Assembly: GCF_902167145.1 (NCBI RefSeq)
Contig: NC_050101.1
Location: forward strand, 177,254,428-177,318,427
Origin: Zea mays
Taxonomy: Eukaryota > Streptophyta > Magnoliopsida > Poales > Poaceae
Length of the DNA stretch: 64,000 nt
Direction of reading: 5' to 3'
Shown piece by piece: positions 30,848-42,990 of this stretch. How positions within the stretch are numbered: position 1 is the first letter of the stretch; each line of letters starts with the position of its first letter. Under the pieces are notes generated by a model. The model saw only the letters and a list, made by a program, of their open reading frames with translations. It made no database searches and was not told where the DNA came from. The position numbers and the translations under genes are program-made.

Positions 30848-31395
30848 GCGAGTAGGCAGAGGTCGTGCTAGGGCTGACTATTCCGCAGCTGAATTTGTTA
30901 TATTTGTTCTGTATATTGTAGTTCGAAGCGAACGGAAACAGTAGGATATATAAGCACGATTCTGTTGTAGTTCCCTTGGGTTTTCTTTCATCGCATGTTG
31001 TCCCTGTCTCGTATAGCTCCTCCGACATCAACGCCAAAAAGCCACACGGCACGAGGCCAAAAGCTGTTGTTACCTTGCTTCTACCGCTGTTTACTTGGTT
31101 TTAATTTGAAACAGATTTTACCTTTTGAACATTGGTTTGTCTATATAGATTAAATATCTTACCAAGGGGGCCCCGCGCTCCAGACGTTCCTGCTTTCCCT
31201 TTCCACCATGGACCTTTCCTAGATACGCAACCACAGCACGCGAAATGAGCTATCGCCGCTACCGCTACTGTCCATCGTCCAAGTCGGAATCGACGGCTCT
31301 GATCTGTTCGCCAAACAGCGACCGTCCACGGGAACACCGTATAAATAATGACTTCCCGTGCCTCTGTCCAGTCCACCGAAGCTTCTCACTAGTAA
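30848..31395. other. Spacer and promoter of the second small tandem gene
   Basis: Holds the 3' end of gene 1 and the promoter of gene 2. From about 31165 the sequence is related to the region upstream of gene 1. Confidence 0.5.
31340..31347 (+). promoter_or_regulatory. TATA box of small tandem gene 2
   Basis: TATAAATA 56 bases upstream of the ATG at 31396. The short leader supports this start. Confidence 0.65.
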
Positions 31396-31878
31396 ATGGC
31401 GGCTCCCTCCTCCACCGCCGCCACCATCATCAGCTCCTGCTGCCGCCTCGGGCCTCCCGCTCCGCCCGAACAAGCCGCTGCAGGCGCTCGCAGGACGCAG
31501 GCGCCGGCAGCAGGCGTGTCGGCGTCGCACGCGCTGCGCGGGGCGTGCGTGGCAGCCGCGGCGTGCGCGGCGATGGGGATGGCGGGCGGCGGCGACATAG
31601 CGCTGGCGCGGGACGGGGCATCCGTCGCCGCGTGGACCGACGCCATGGGCGCCGCGCGCACCAAGGCGCCGGCGCCGGCGCGGTGGAGCGAGCGCAGGCA
31701 GTGCCCGCCGTGGCGCGCCAACTCGCTGGAGAACGTCGTGCCCGAGAACCTGCCCCGCCCGCCCGCGCCCAGGAGGTTCGACAGCGTCTCGGTCTCGGCC
31801 GCCGCGCCGGACTTGGTGGCGCCGCCGTCCTCTGTCCTCGCGGCGGTGCGCCCCGGCACGGGCTGCTTCTCGCTCTGA
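31396..31878 (+). CDS. Small tandem gene 2, possibly CHLOROPLAST VESICULATION-like
   Basis: One uninterrupted frame of 160 aa, paralogous to the gene at 30288. The N-terminus is Ala/Ser-rich (MAAPSSTAATIISSCCRLGP) and could be a plastid transit peptide. A hydrophobic Ala-rich stretch precedes the conserved block RWSERRQCPPWRANSLENVV then PENLPRP, and the protein ends in Gly-Cys-Phe-Ser-Leu. Unlike gene 1 there is no intron at the matching place (before LRGACVA), so the two copies differ in gene structure. The strong conservation of the C-terminal block against freely varying flanks suggests both proteins are under selection. The family name is tentative. Confidence 0.72.
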   Translation: MAAPSSTAATIISSCCRLGPPAPPEQAAAGARRTQAPAAGVSASHALRGACVAAAACAAMGMAGGGDIALARDGASVAAWTDAMGAARTKAPAPARWSERRQCPPWRANSLENVVPENLPRPPAPRRFDSVSVSAAAPDLVAPPSSVLAAVRPGTGCFSL

Positions 31879-33072
31879 CGCGCCGCGGGCAACTGTGGAG
31901 ATCGGAGGTTGTAAGAAAAAAAAAGCGACAAATGTGGAAATTGGAAAACGCAATATGTACACTATAGGTTTTATTGTCTCAGTATCTCATGAATTCTTGC
32001 CGGCAACTTTTGTGTTGATGGAAGTAATTTGCCCATACACCACTACTACTACTACTTGCTTGCACATGAGCAAATTTTGTGAGCGATGGACGCTGATGGC
32101 CGAGGCCAATTTGAAATCCTCTGGTGATGTTACTTGGCCTGTTGCTTTCGTGGAAAAGCAGAACAGCGTGGAAATGCACGAAAACAAAATGGAGAACGAT
32201 CGCTCGGCTCGGGTTGGACGTACGACCTGCTTTGGGCTGTGTCTGTGTAGTACCGTTGTCTGAGCTGAACTCAGCGAGCGCCAGTAGTACAACGAGCTTT
32301 CAGTAGTACAAGACTGCGACAAGAAGAAGAGGAGGGAGCCACACCGACGAGGTCAGGGTGAGCTCGGTGAGGCACGTATGAGCTGATCAGGGTACAAGCA
32401 ATAAAATCAAATACAAATCTCCCTAATGATCGCCGATCCACACGATACACGCGATAAAGATCATGAAATAGTACTTAGATCTGTAGATTTCTTAAAATAT
32501 CTGCCTAAGCTACAAGCTACGTATGTCAGCATATATGACCAAAAATTCGTAGACGTAAAGTAGACCCACGAGGCCTGGATAGGATTCGACTGCGCGGGAT
32601 CCATCGTCCTCGGCCGGCCCAAGTACTTTGAAAATCTCCCGTGAGGGTGAGCCCATAAGCAGTTTTGTCAGCAAAAACTCGGAGCCCAGTCGAATCCTGT
32701 TCGGCACGGTCCTCGCCCCCTCCCTCTCCTTGGTTTGGCTTCCAGCTTCCTTTCCGAACTGAGTAACTGACGGAAGGGCCCCACGGGCGATTCTGTCCGT
32801 CAGTTTGTCCGCCGACACGGACCTTGCTGAGCGAAGAAACAGTGAAGGTTTGGCGGCTCCAAAGAAAGAACCACGACCCGCCGAGCAGGACCTTTTCAAC
32901 GCGGGCGACTCCAGCGTAGCGCCCGCCGGCAAGAAAGAACTCAAGCCTCGCGGTCACGTTCACGTAGCCAGATATCACATCGCGTGAACACACATTGACC
33001 TGGCACCTCCATTTCCAGCCACAGATCAGCTGAGCTTCCCAAGCTGCCCTACGATGGCAGTACAGTACATAG
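31879..33072. other. Intergenic region, no gene supported
   Basis: Contains frames on both strands without recognisable domains. The GC-rich part from about 32560 to 33050 is probably the upstream region of the gene at 33210. A CACGTT/CACGTA pair near 32955 could be an ABRE-like or G-box-like site; this is speculative. Confidence 0.35.
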
Positions 33073-33079
33073 TATATAA
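33073..33079 (+). promoter_or_regulatory. TATA box of the small gene at 33210
   Basis: TATATAA about 137 bases upstream of the chosen ATG. Confidence 0.6.
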
Positions 33080-33209
33080 CCATCCATCCGCCAGCCCCAC
33101 CTACACCTCGCCGCGCGGCACCTGTCCACAGCCCCGTCCGTCGACACCACCACCTGCGCGCCAGCAGCTGTCGATCCCTAGTCCGTCCGCCCTGCACCGC
33201 ACGCAGGCC

Positions 33210-33704
33210 ATGGCCAGCCTCGTGTCGCAGCCGCGCCACAGCATCCAGACGTACTGGGCGCGGAGGAGCTACCTGCGCCTGCGCTCGCCGTCGCGGCGCC
33301 TCAGGGTGGCCCGCTTGGGTGCCGGCAGCGGCAGGGCAGCAGCGGGATCCGCTTCCGCCGCGTCGACGACGACGTCGTCGTGGAAGGCCAGCAGGGTGGC
33401 GCGCCGCGCCGCGGCGTTGCTGGCGGCGCCGGGGCTCCTGCTCGCGCGGCTCCGCGACGCGTACGTCGACGCCATGGTGGCGCTGGGCGGGTCCGGCGGC
33501 GCCGTGCGGCCCTGCGCCGCGCTGGCCCGGTCGCGCAGCGGCGCCGAGGCCGGGCTGTGGGACAGGCGGGTGCCGCTGGCGCGCCGGGGGAGCGGGCGCG
33601 CGAGCCGGCGGGGCGGCGGCGCCGCCGACTTCGAGCGACGTATGATGGCGCACATATACAGCGTGGTCGTCACGCCGGAGCTGCCGTGCGCCGCCAGGGC
33701 TTGA
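33210..33704 (+). CDS. Small basic protein of unknown function
   Basis: A 164-aa frame. The frame is open upstream to 33054, but a TATA box at 33073 makes the ATG at 33210, in a favourable GCCATGG context, the likely start. The N-terminal 40 residues are rich in Arg, Ser and Tyr (SIQTYWARRSYLRLRSPSRR). An Ala/Leu-rich helix leads into LARLRDAYVDAMVAL at about residues 78-92. The R-D-x-Y-V pattern occurs in small plant proteins of unknown function that I cannot name firmly. The tail is Arg/Gly-rich and ends near HIYSVVVTPELPC. No signal peptide or enzymatic motif. High GC at third positions is usual for grass genes. Confidence 0.65.
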   Translation: MASLVSQPRHSIQTYWARRSYLRLRSPSRRLRVARLGAGSGRAAAGSASAASTTTSSWKASRVARRAAALLAAPGLLLARLRDAYVDAMVALGGSGGAVRPCAALARSRSGAEAGLWDRRVPLARRGSGRASRRGGGAADFERRMMAHIYSVVVTPELPCAARA

Positions 33705-33775
33705 ACTCTTGACACCCTTGGTTTCCTGTTATGCTCTGTTCAGCTAGCTGCTCATCTTAAATTCTTGCTACTCAT

Positions 33776-33919
33776 TACCGCTCCCTCATCAGTGGTGCTG
33801 CAAAGGCCAAAGTGTATGTTCTGGAAATTCACAATTACTGGTGCATGTACCGCTCCCTCATCAGTGGTGCTGCAAGGGCCAAAGTGTATGTTTTGGAAAT
33901 TCACAATTACTGGTGCACG
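33776..33919. repeat. 72-bp tandem duplication
   Basis: Two adjacent copies (33776-33847, 33848-33919) starting TACCGCTCCCTCATCAGTGG differ at about three positions. They lie just downstream of the small gene and contain no gene. Confidence 0.9.
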
Positions 33920-34890
33920 TATTAAATCATAATCATCTATCAATTTAATTTTTGCCAATAGCATCTTTGGAGTAGAATGGTCAAGGATAGTGATAGAAGA
34001 CGTCGTGCCTCTCGATTAGTCGATTCTTCCGATGACTTCCCCTTCCCGGCGCTGCCCGCCTTTCCCCAGCAGACCCAAAGGCTGCGCTTTGTATGAATTT
34101 TACAGGAAGTGCTCAAGGCCTCCGAAAATGGGTCGGCTTTGTATGACTACTAGAACATGAGGCGCCCGCAATCGAACAACACAGAATTTAGTGTTAGTGC
34201 AAATAAAGGTTACAATTTGCTCCGCTCCTTTACTAAATTTATTGGTATTTTTAACAAGATATTGCTGCTACTCCGTCCTAAGCATGATACAACCCATGTT
34301 TTCTAGTATTGGCTAAAAAATGACCAACATTCGTAAATTCATTTTTACTTGTAGACAATGGAAAAAGAAGTTCACAAGTCACAGGTGGCACACAACGTTA
34401 GTAATAATCTTTTAACTGTAAGTGCAGAAAATATATTATTTAGCCTGAAAAAAATTCTCCAACCCATAATTCAACCTTAAGAATATGCAGATAAAATTTG
34501 CTATTACAGTCTAACATTTCCCCACACGGAGTCCTGAACACAAATTCTAGAATCTATGTGGGTAAAGAAACAAAAACACAGAGTTGCTCCAAAATTATCA
34601 GTTGCCATCAAAACCTTTAGGACACTCATTCTATATTAAGGGGTTTTCAATACTGCTTATGGATAATATTCCTTGGATTGACGATGCATCATAGCCCTCA
34701 CTTTTGCTGCAAAACATCAAACATAGGTTAGCCCTAAACCGTGTCAGGTTTAATAACCTTGATAAAAAACATTTCCAGTGTAAACAACTAACGCGAGTGT
34801 TAGCTTATCTTCCACTCAAAAATTTGTATGAATCCTACCCCATTCTATCTGATACATAGAGCAAGAAGCTAATATTTACAACCCTACATA
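33920..34890. other. AT-rich intergenic DNA
   Basis: No coding frame or recognisable element. Confidence 0.4.
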
Positions 34891-35440
34891 CCGTTGGGTT
34901 GAGTAGCAAATCAGATCTTGGATTCGCGGGTATAGGTTTGAGGCCGAGGCAAGAACACATCGGACGAGCTCACGCATCGCATGGCGCGAGACCGTTGCAA
35001 GAGCTCGCCTTTGGTCGCGGCCTAGTGGACAACGCAGAAGCAGGTGTTGACGACCATGCAGACATGTTGGTCCTTGAGAGCGGTCGCGACGGGTACACGG
35101 AGGCATGCGACGACCGCCTGCAACATCCTCATGAGCATGTCCTCCTCGGGCGGGCTGAGCCCTGACCTCGATCCAACAGCTAGCAACGACATCGATGGCC
35201 TCCCTGAGCGCTTGGCCCGTGAGGGACACAATCTTTTGGAGCGCGTCGAGCGAGCTGGAGGCGACGGTGGCGTCGGCGTCGGCGTCGTCGGAGCGGAAGA
35301 CGTCAAGGAAGGGCCGCACCACGACGATAGGGAGCGCGGCTGCTGCCGAGGGAGAGAGTGAGAAAGCGAGGCGGCGTAGCGCGGTGGGAATTGGATGGGA
35401 CTTAGGAGAGGGAGGTGCTTCGGAGTGAGCAAGACAGGAG
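34891..35440 (-). pseudogene. GNOM-type ARF-GEF fragment, frameshifted
   Basis: On the minus strand, pieces of the N-terminal DCB/HUS region of a GNOM/BIG-type guanine-nucleotide exchange factor read in order: VVRPFLDVFRSDD, SLDALQKIVSLTGQALREAI, then in another frame MLQAVVACLRVPVATALKD and DQHVCMVVNTCF, and back in the first frame SRHAMRELVRCV. Such proteins activate ARF GTPases for vesicle traffic. Two frame changes (about 35170 and 35030) break the gene. There is no SEC7 catalytic domain and no upstream start, so it is a short relic. Element C inserted about 100 bases upstream of it. Confidence 0.75.
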
Positions 35441-35557
35441 AGAGGTTGGGGAGGGGAGTGAGAGGGAGAGGATATGGCTTTGCTCACAGAGGCATTTGAC
35501 TAAGGGGCAAGGCTTCGCTTGTCGAGGTCCTAGCTCGCCGGATGGCCACGTGCTACG

Positions 35558-35562
35558 GCTCC
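35558..35562. repeat. Target-site duplication, left copy (GCTCC)
   Basis: GCTCC directly before the LTR end TGAAAGTTGCC. The same five bases follow the other LTR at 47608-47612. Confidence 0.85.
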
Positions 35563-37844
35563 TGAAAGTTGCCTAGAGGGGGGGTGAATAGGCAAGTTAA
35601 AACTTTTTCAACAAAAACTAGAAGCAAACTGGGTAAAACTGAATTGATCTCGAAATTCACCCAGTTAACTTTGGAAATGAGATGTTCTAAATGATCCACA
35701 AGGTTCAAAAGTAGTAGATCTGAGAAGGGCACTTCTCAAAATCCACACACCAAAAAGATATAAACAATCTTCCACAGAATGGTGAGAGAACGAAGAACAC
35801 AAACAAACACAATGAGCAAGAACACAAGAGACACAAGATTTATCTCGAGGTTCGGTCACACCACCAAGGTGCCCTACTTCCTCGTTGAGGCGCCCACAAA
35901 GAGCCGGGTCTCTTTCAACCCTAATCCTCCCTTTGCCGACCACAAAGGTCAAGCTCACACACTAATCTTTGCTCAAACGAGCGGGTAATACAAACTTTCT
36001 TGTGGTCTTCCACAAGATTTGGAGACTCACAAGAGACACCTAGTCGTCTAGGAGCTAGAAGCTCCAAGAGTAATGAATCCACAAAGAACTCAATGTAGTA
36101 CCAAAGCTCGAATCAAGAAGAAGAGCAAGAGAGATTTAGAGATGAAGCACAAAACCGCAACTCTCAAGCTCACTCAAAGATTTCTCTCCAAAGATTTGAA
36201 ATGGGAGAGGCAAGAGATGTGTGTGAGAGAGAGGGAGGTGTTTCTTGGGTTAGAAATGGAGTTCAAATCGTGCTCACTGCTGTGGGGTGAGAGGTAGGAG
36301 GGAGTATATATAGGTGGAGTTCAAAACTAGCCGTTGGGCAGATTTTTCTGTCTGAGACCAGTTGAACCGCCCCCTAGGGCGATTGAACCGCCCCTGGCAG
36401 GCCTGGCAGCCTGTCTGCCAGTTTGACTGGCAGACTGACGCGCAGACTGACCTGCAGACTGGTCAAGTTGACCAAGACCGGTTGAACCGCCCCTGACAGC
36501 TCCTGGCGACCTGTTTGCCAGTCTGACTGGCAGACTGCAGATCAGAGGTCAGAGGGGTCAGAGACCAGCTGAACTGCCCCTCAGGACCAGTTCAACCAGT
36601 CTTGACCAGTGAGTTTAGGAGAGAAAACCCCAGCTCAACTGCCCGGAGGCAAGTTCAGCTGGTGTATGGTCAAAGAGGTTCACAGCTGAAGTTGAGTTCA
36701 GCTGAAGTTGAGAAAGCTCAACTCAGCTGAAGTTCAGCTCAGCTGAAAAGCTCAGCTGCAGCTGAAGAAGCTCAACTCAGCTGAAGTCAAGTTCAGCTAG
36801 AAAGCTCAGCTGCAGTTGAAGAAGTTCAGCTGCTTTTCAGCAAGAACACTCTAGGTTTCTCAAACCTAACCATGGTCAACCATAGAACGTTAAAGAGATT
36901 TTTGCTTTTCAAAAATAGCTTTTGAATAGAGAGGTTTGAGCTTTGGCAAACACCAACCTTCTTTTTGGATCCCCTTTATAGTACGACGATTCCTATACTC
37001 AAGTTAAATAAAATATAATGAAGTAAACTCCTTGAGTCATTGGCGTCTCATGTGTGATTTCTCCATGGCATTGCTTCATAAGGATCACAAACATCTTTGT
37101 CTCACCTTTTGAAGCAAACATAAATCAAACCCTGTGACTTGTACCATATCACCATATGTGAGTTCAAATCATGGCTTCAAGTCACCGTACTGATGCATCA
37201 ACATGTTGTAACTCTTCATAGCTGATTAGTTCATCGACTTAGTGCAAGTACTCTCTTCTTCACCTTAGCCATGGTACCTCGGTCTACAAGCCGTCGCTTG
37301 GCCTTCACCTTCGCTTAGTTCCTCGAAGCCCTTTCCTTGCTATCTTCACCCTATCAAGCCATTCTTGAGTCACATCCTATTGAGCATCCATTGAGAGAAT
37401 CATTTCTTCAATATTGTGAACCTTGCTTGAATGTCATCTAGATATAACTGCTAAGATCAATCAAGCTCTAGTTTGATTCTCATAGAAGCATATATGGACT
37501 GATAGTAATATGGTCAAGCCAATTCACGATTCCTCATATCTTATTCTCTTTGGCTTGACCAATCCTCTAAATCACTTTGTCCTCTATTCTGGTCATATGT
37601 ATGTAGTGATTTCTCAGGTCTTGTCCATATATTCAAACCAATATAGAGATCATATTATATCCATTTGCATTGTCTCATTGGTTATTTAACCTCGTGTTGA
37701 ACCTTTGTTCACTGATCATTATACACTATTTAAGTATGTTCATCATACTGAATTTCCTGTTCAACACTTAGCAAACTCGTTAGACCTTTAAATGTGTTGT
37801 TATCCAAATCACCAAAACTCACAAAAGGGATGAATGCACTTTCA
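35563..37844 (-). mobile_element. Element C 3' LTR
   Basis: 2282 bp. Read on the minus strand it begins TGAAAGTGCATTCATCCC after the tract AAAAAGGGGGAGAT and ends CTCTAGGCAACTTTCA. A TATA box (TATATATA, minus) lies at about 36305-36312. U3 has CAGCTGAA arrays (about 36620-36840) and GGTTGAACCGCCC and CTGCCAGTCTGACTGGCAG palindromes (36360-36600). The short ORFs at 35665-35958 and 35779-35988 are repeated in all copies of this LTR and are not genes. Confidence 0.88.
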
Positions 37845-40800
37845 ATCTCCCCCTTTTTGGTGATTGATGACAACACATTTAAAGCTTACATAAGATTTGA
37901 TAAATAAGATTTTGAATCCTATGATATAGTTTCCTCCCCCTAAATATGTGCATTTCAGAAAATAACACTTTTGTACTCAAATGCCAAAAGCACATATTTG
38001 GGTCAAAGTATGGAGACAACTTATATCATACTATTCATGAGGTGCAGTGTGTCATAAAATAAACGTGATGCTGATGACATAGTATGCACTCATCAACTTT
38101 CTACATCTTATGTTTTTCTTATGATTCCCCCTTTTTGTTAATTATTTCTCCCCTTTTCAAAAATAAAGATAAGCTTTAATGCAAAATTTCTCCCCCTTTG
38201 TCATAAATCTCCAAAAAGGATACAAAGAATATAAATGGAAGAAATTATGATTAAGCGAGATGTGAACACACTATCATGAAAGGGATCCTTAGATGGCACA
38301 AAGGTAATGAATAAGTGTCATAAGTGATGTACCTTTGCGTTTTACCTTTTCAAGGGGTTTCCAGACTTGTGTTGGATTTAGAATTCATTTGCAAGCTCTT
38401 GTTGGCATAATTGTGACATAGGTCCAAGATATCAAATGAAGATTGTCATACTAACTGAAAGATAAATCTTGATACCTGGAGTCTAGATGTCACCTAGCAT
38501 TTTCTTATCACAACAAGAGGCAACATGAAAATTGCACAAGTATGGATTATGCAACTAGTGATCATGTATGAAAAATATCAATTGAAAAACACCAATTGAT
38601 ACAATTTGATAGATAAATAGATCACTAATAGCATATTACACTAAGTTCTCCTCAAGTTTTAGTGCACACACATATATGTATTCAATTGATGCCTATTGAG
38701 AGTACTTATTTGCAATTTAAAGTACCATTGGCATAAAAAAGTATCATATGAATATAATCATACAACATAAGGAACATGTGCACTATTTAATCAATTAAGT
38801 TCTAGAAGGAGAATTTATAAGCTGTGCTACTTCAGACATTTGCAATCCAAAAGGATGTGATACATATTTACCAATTTTAGATGACATTGGAGTAGCATAT
38901 AAAAGAGAAACTCATTCTCTTATGAAATGTATAAAAGATACATTTATTGGAGCAAAGAATCTTTGATACCCATCAAAATTTGCAGTGGAAGCGATTGTCT
39001 TTGCCCGAAGATTCCTTTCTAATTCGAGACTACACACATAATAGACTTGGAAATGAAGTTAGTCTCAAAGATTCAAATTATAGACTATTCTCCCCCTAAA
39101 TGTGTGCATACAAGTGATGAATACTTGTTTAGCTTATGCACTTGGACTTGTGAGGCCAGGGGATTAAGTTCTACAATTTGAACCTTGGTACAAATAAAGT
39201 ATGAAAATATGAAATTGCACCAATTTAAGGAATTACTCATAATCAAACGGTATACTAATAGATATGATATGCAATATTTTAAGCCAAGATTCAAGTGCAA
39301 CCTTATGATGTGACTTAAGATATTACATATACATGCATACACTAACTTGTAAGAGCCTAGAAACACAAATGTAATACAATAGTTCATGGAGTGACACACC
39401 TTTGTTCCATGCCATATGGTCTTCATTATAATCATGAATTTCTATCTTAGCTTTTGATAGGCTTGATATTTCAGAGAGAAACTTATCCTCTTTAAACGAT
39501 CAAGAGAAACTCATTCTCTTCAAAGAACTACACAAGTTCACTAAAAGAAAATGTTAGTCTTTAAGGACACAAGATATAGAATGAGCTCCCCCTAAATGTA
39601 TGCATCAAGTACTTGAATTACTTGTAACATGCACTTGATTCAATTAAGATTCTTAGAGGAGTTCATCATATATCTTGGTCAAGGCATAATATATTTGAAA
39701 CAATTGAATTTATGCTAGAGAACACATATCGATCCCCAACAGAACTAATCCATGGGGTGACATGTGGTAAGTATTTGATCATTTCCTTGGAACCACTCAT
39801 CCTCATTTGATGTTCTCCAAGGCGTGAGACTACACAATCATGAACTTGAAAGAAATCATTAGTCTCACAAGATATAGGCTAAACTCTCCCTCAATTTGTG
39901 CATGCAAGAGTACACAAAGTACACTTATGCACATCAACAATACGAGGTTAAAGGAGATGTTTGCACTATATCTTGGTTTAACATAACATGTTTTACATAG
40001 ATGATGAAAATTAAACCAATTGAAAGTTTAAGAACTTAAAGTATATCAATTGAAATTCTGAAGGGTAAAGCATGCTAATATGAACCTCAAACCTCATAAT
40101 GAAGGATATCATATAAATATGTCACTACATCTTCATTATTAGGTTGACAAAAAGTGTGACTCCCTTCTTGAATCACTGTGATTTCTTTTCTCTTTATGAT
40201 TTCATCCAACCAGGTGATCTTGAACTTCATTGATCTTGGCTTGGTTCAATCATACTTGATATGAGACCCATTGAAACTCAATGATTGAAACAACCAAGAC
40301 TCTTATATCCGTGGATTTTGAATCCATCTTGAAAACACTTGGAAGGACCTTATTGAAACACTTAGAAAAGAGAGCATTAGAAACACAAGAGAGGGTTTCA
40401 CAAATGATGATCCTTATATGTGGATCGAGAATGAATCATCATTCTTGAAACCCAAAAGGATAGATTAAATTCCTTTAAATTAGAGCACACATATAGTTGA
40501 TCTCAAAGTTATATGCACTATTGAACATTTTATATTGCAAGGAAATTAACCTATACTATGGTACATCCCACTAAGGATAGAATACTAAAACAACCGAAGG
40601 AGAGGAAGTTTTCATACCTTGGCCTCTTATCAACTTCTTACTTTAGTTGAATAGTATCCTTTAAGATTGTGATTTATCCAATTTAAAACAAGCACCATCT
40701 CTTAACATAGATTTTCTATGGATAAACTCAACACAAGAGATGACATTAGTAGCACAAGCACTAGTTTTTTATTTTGCAACCCTTTACATGTGGAAGGCAA

Positions 40801-41219
40801 GCGAGTTGCTAAAATAGAGAAACCTCATAATATGGACTAAATTTCCCTTGAGCCCTCATGCACAATATATTTTGAATGTCATGGATAATATGCATGGTTG
40901 TTCAATGAAGTTTAAAGGGCTGACTTAATCCATATTATGGTGAGTGTCTAATATAGAAGAATCAAATCCAAATTAATTAGAAAGAGTACATCACATAGTT
41001 TTGGATTGTTCACCATATGATAATATTCATTCATCTTCCAATTAGACCTTTATTTCATAATCAACAACTGATGTATATCCTCAAGTGCTTCTTTTCCCTT
41101 AGTGGCTACACAAGTCACAAAAGAGATAAGATTTGAAAATAATATGCACTTGAGATTCAGTTATTACCACCCTTGCTACTATCTCCAAATATGATTTATA
41201 CATTCATTATCGAGCATCC

Positions 41220-41560
41220 AACTTGATCCATTGAAGGCGTGATCCTGCAAAACAAGTTTAAGCTTCATATCTTGGTACCCAATTTGAATTGGGTCCTTTG
41301 AGATTAGTAGGAAGAGCCTTGAGTACCCACACAATCCTTATTGTGACCTTTCTCTTTTTGTAGGCACCCACATATACTTGACAACCATCTTACATGGTTT
41401 CAAGTTAATATTTAATCACATAGATAAAAGCTAGAGTTAAGAATAGGAGCCTTTTCTCCTTTTCTTGATACATCATTGTGTTGCCTTCTTGATGATGAAC
41501 CTAGCTTGACCTTGGGTGCACCTAGCTTATCAAGGTTAGTCACACAAGCATTCATATCAT
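41220..41560 (-). pseudogene. Relic of gag tail and protease start in element C
   Basis: The minus strand retains VYVGAYTK-like and WVPR-like blocks, a stop, the CTTGTTTTGCAG junction and then SSWVLD-like sequence ending in decay. The matching stretch in D is at 63190-63545. This shows the family descends from a full gag-pol element. Confidence 0.65.
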
Positions 41561-42529
41561 TAAGACAAGTTATGCATGGAATTTACAACTTAGTGATCCA
41601 ATTCAATGCGAAGCATATGGATACCGATTGAAGTAGATTTCTAAGATATCAAAATATGGGTTTCCAAAATTTAGAGAGTATGGATCACTAATTGTACCTT
41701 TTACAGTTTAAAAATCATATCCATGTTAGTGCATATGTATGTGATGAATATCAATCAAAAAGATTCTTATGCACTTTTAGAATTAATGACAAGGGAATTT
41801 TAAACTGCATCAAGAGTAGCTATTTAGAAAACAAAGATTACAATCCATATGAATGAGATACAAATTTACCATTTTGGATTGTCTTAGTATAGCTTACTCA
41901 AGTGAAACTTATTCTATGACACAAGATATATAATGTTCTCCCACTAGATATGTGCATCAAGTATTTGAATGACTTGCCACATGCACTTTCAATTCAGTTA
42001 AGAGTCTCATGAGGAGTACATTACATATCATGGTCAAGGCATGACAAATTTGCAATGAATTAACTTATGCCTAAGAATACTTACCACCATATAAAACATA
42101 CCATTTGTTATACCAATTTGATAGATCTTACTATCTGTGGTGGTGTCACCTTAGTATTCTTCTTTTCTTCATTCGTGGAGACTTCCTTCTTTAGCTTGTT
42201 ATCTCTTTTCCTTTTAAAACTAGTCGAAAAGCACTTTGAAAAGAGGTATTAGTAGTACAAGGAAGTATTTAATGAATGATGATATTTATATATGAATGGC
42301 AAACAAATCATCATTTATGAGGCATAAATGCATAAATTAAATTCCTTTTAAATTAATGCACATGGATGAGTGAATTAATAATATGCACCAATTTACAAAT
42401 TTAAGCCAAAAAGAATTTAACTTTCATATTGACATTTTTTTTCTTCATAAAATAGATTATTACCAATTGAAAGAATGCCACTTGAAAGGAACTATTATTG
42501 GTCACATACCAAATGAAACAGTAAAAGTC

Positions 42530-42990
42530 TGCAAAAATAAAGCTGAAAAGGTACTGCAGAAAAAGTGAAAAAGCAATTGACGCGTTCTGAAAAGGTGACC
42601 TGACGCGACAAAAAAATGACTGAAAAAGCGCTGCAAAAGTTGAATGAAAAAGTGCTGCAAAAGTTATTGAAAAGGTGCTGCAAAAGTTGCTGAAAAGGTG
42701 CTGCAAAAGTTGATCTGACGCCTGAAAAAGGTGCTGTTGCAGACTGAAAAAGGTGTCTGAAAAAGGGCTGACGCGGTCTGAAAAAATGGTCAGACTGGCC
42801 GGTCAAACTGTGCCAGACCGGTTCAACCGGTCCTGGACACCGGTTCAACCGGTTTCAGCCAGGGGGTTTCCTGGTGAATACCAGCCGAACTGAAGTTCAA
42901 CTCAGAAGTTCAGCTGGTCTCCCCAGCTGAGCTAGAAAGTTCAGCTGGTCAGACCAGTTGAGCTTAGAATGAAAATTTTAAAATAATTTT
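42530..42990 (-). repeat. Promoter-like cassette inside element C
   Basis: Read on the minus strand: CAGCTGAAC repeats, CCGGTTGAACCGG palindromes, then tandem TGCAGCACCTTTTCAGCAAC-type units. The order matches the cassette upstream of the third ORF in element B (11830-13000), but the third ORF is gone. Element D lacks the cassette and has unrelated sequence at this place. Confidence 0.65.

Noticed and set aside
32526..33653. 375-codon minus-strand frame
   Set aside because: It is Arg/Gly/Ala-rich, antisense to the small gene at 33210 and its promoter, and has no recognisable domain.
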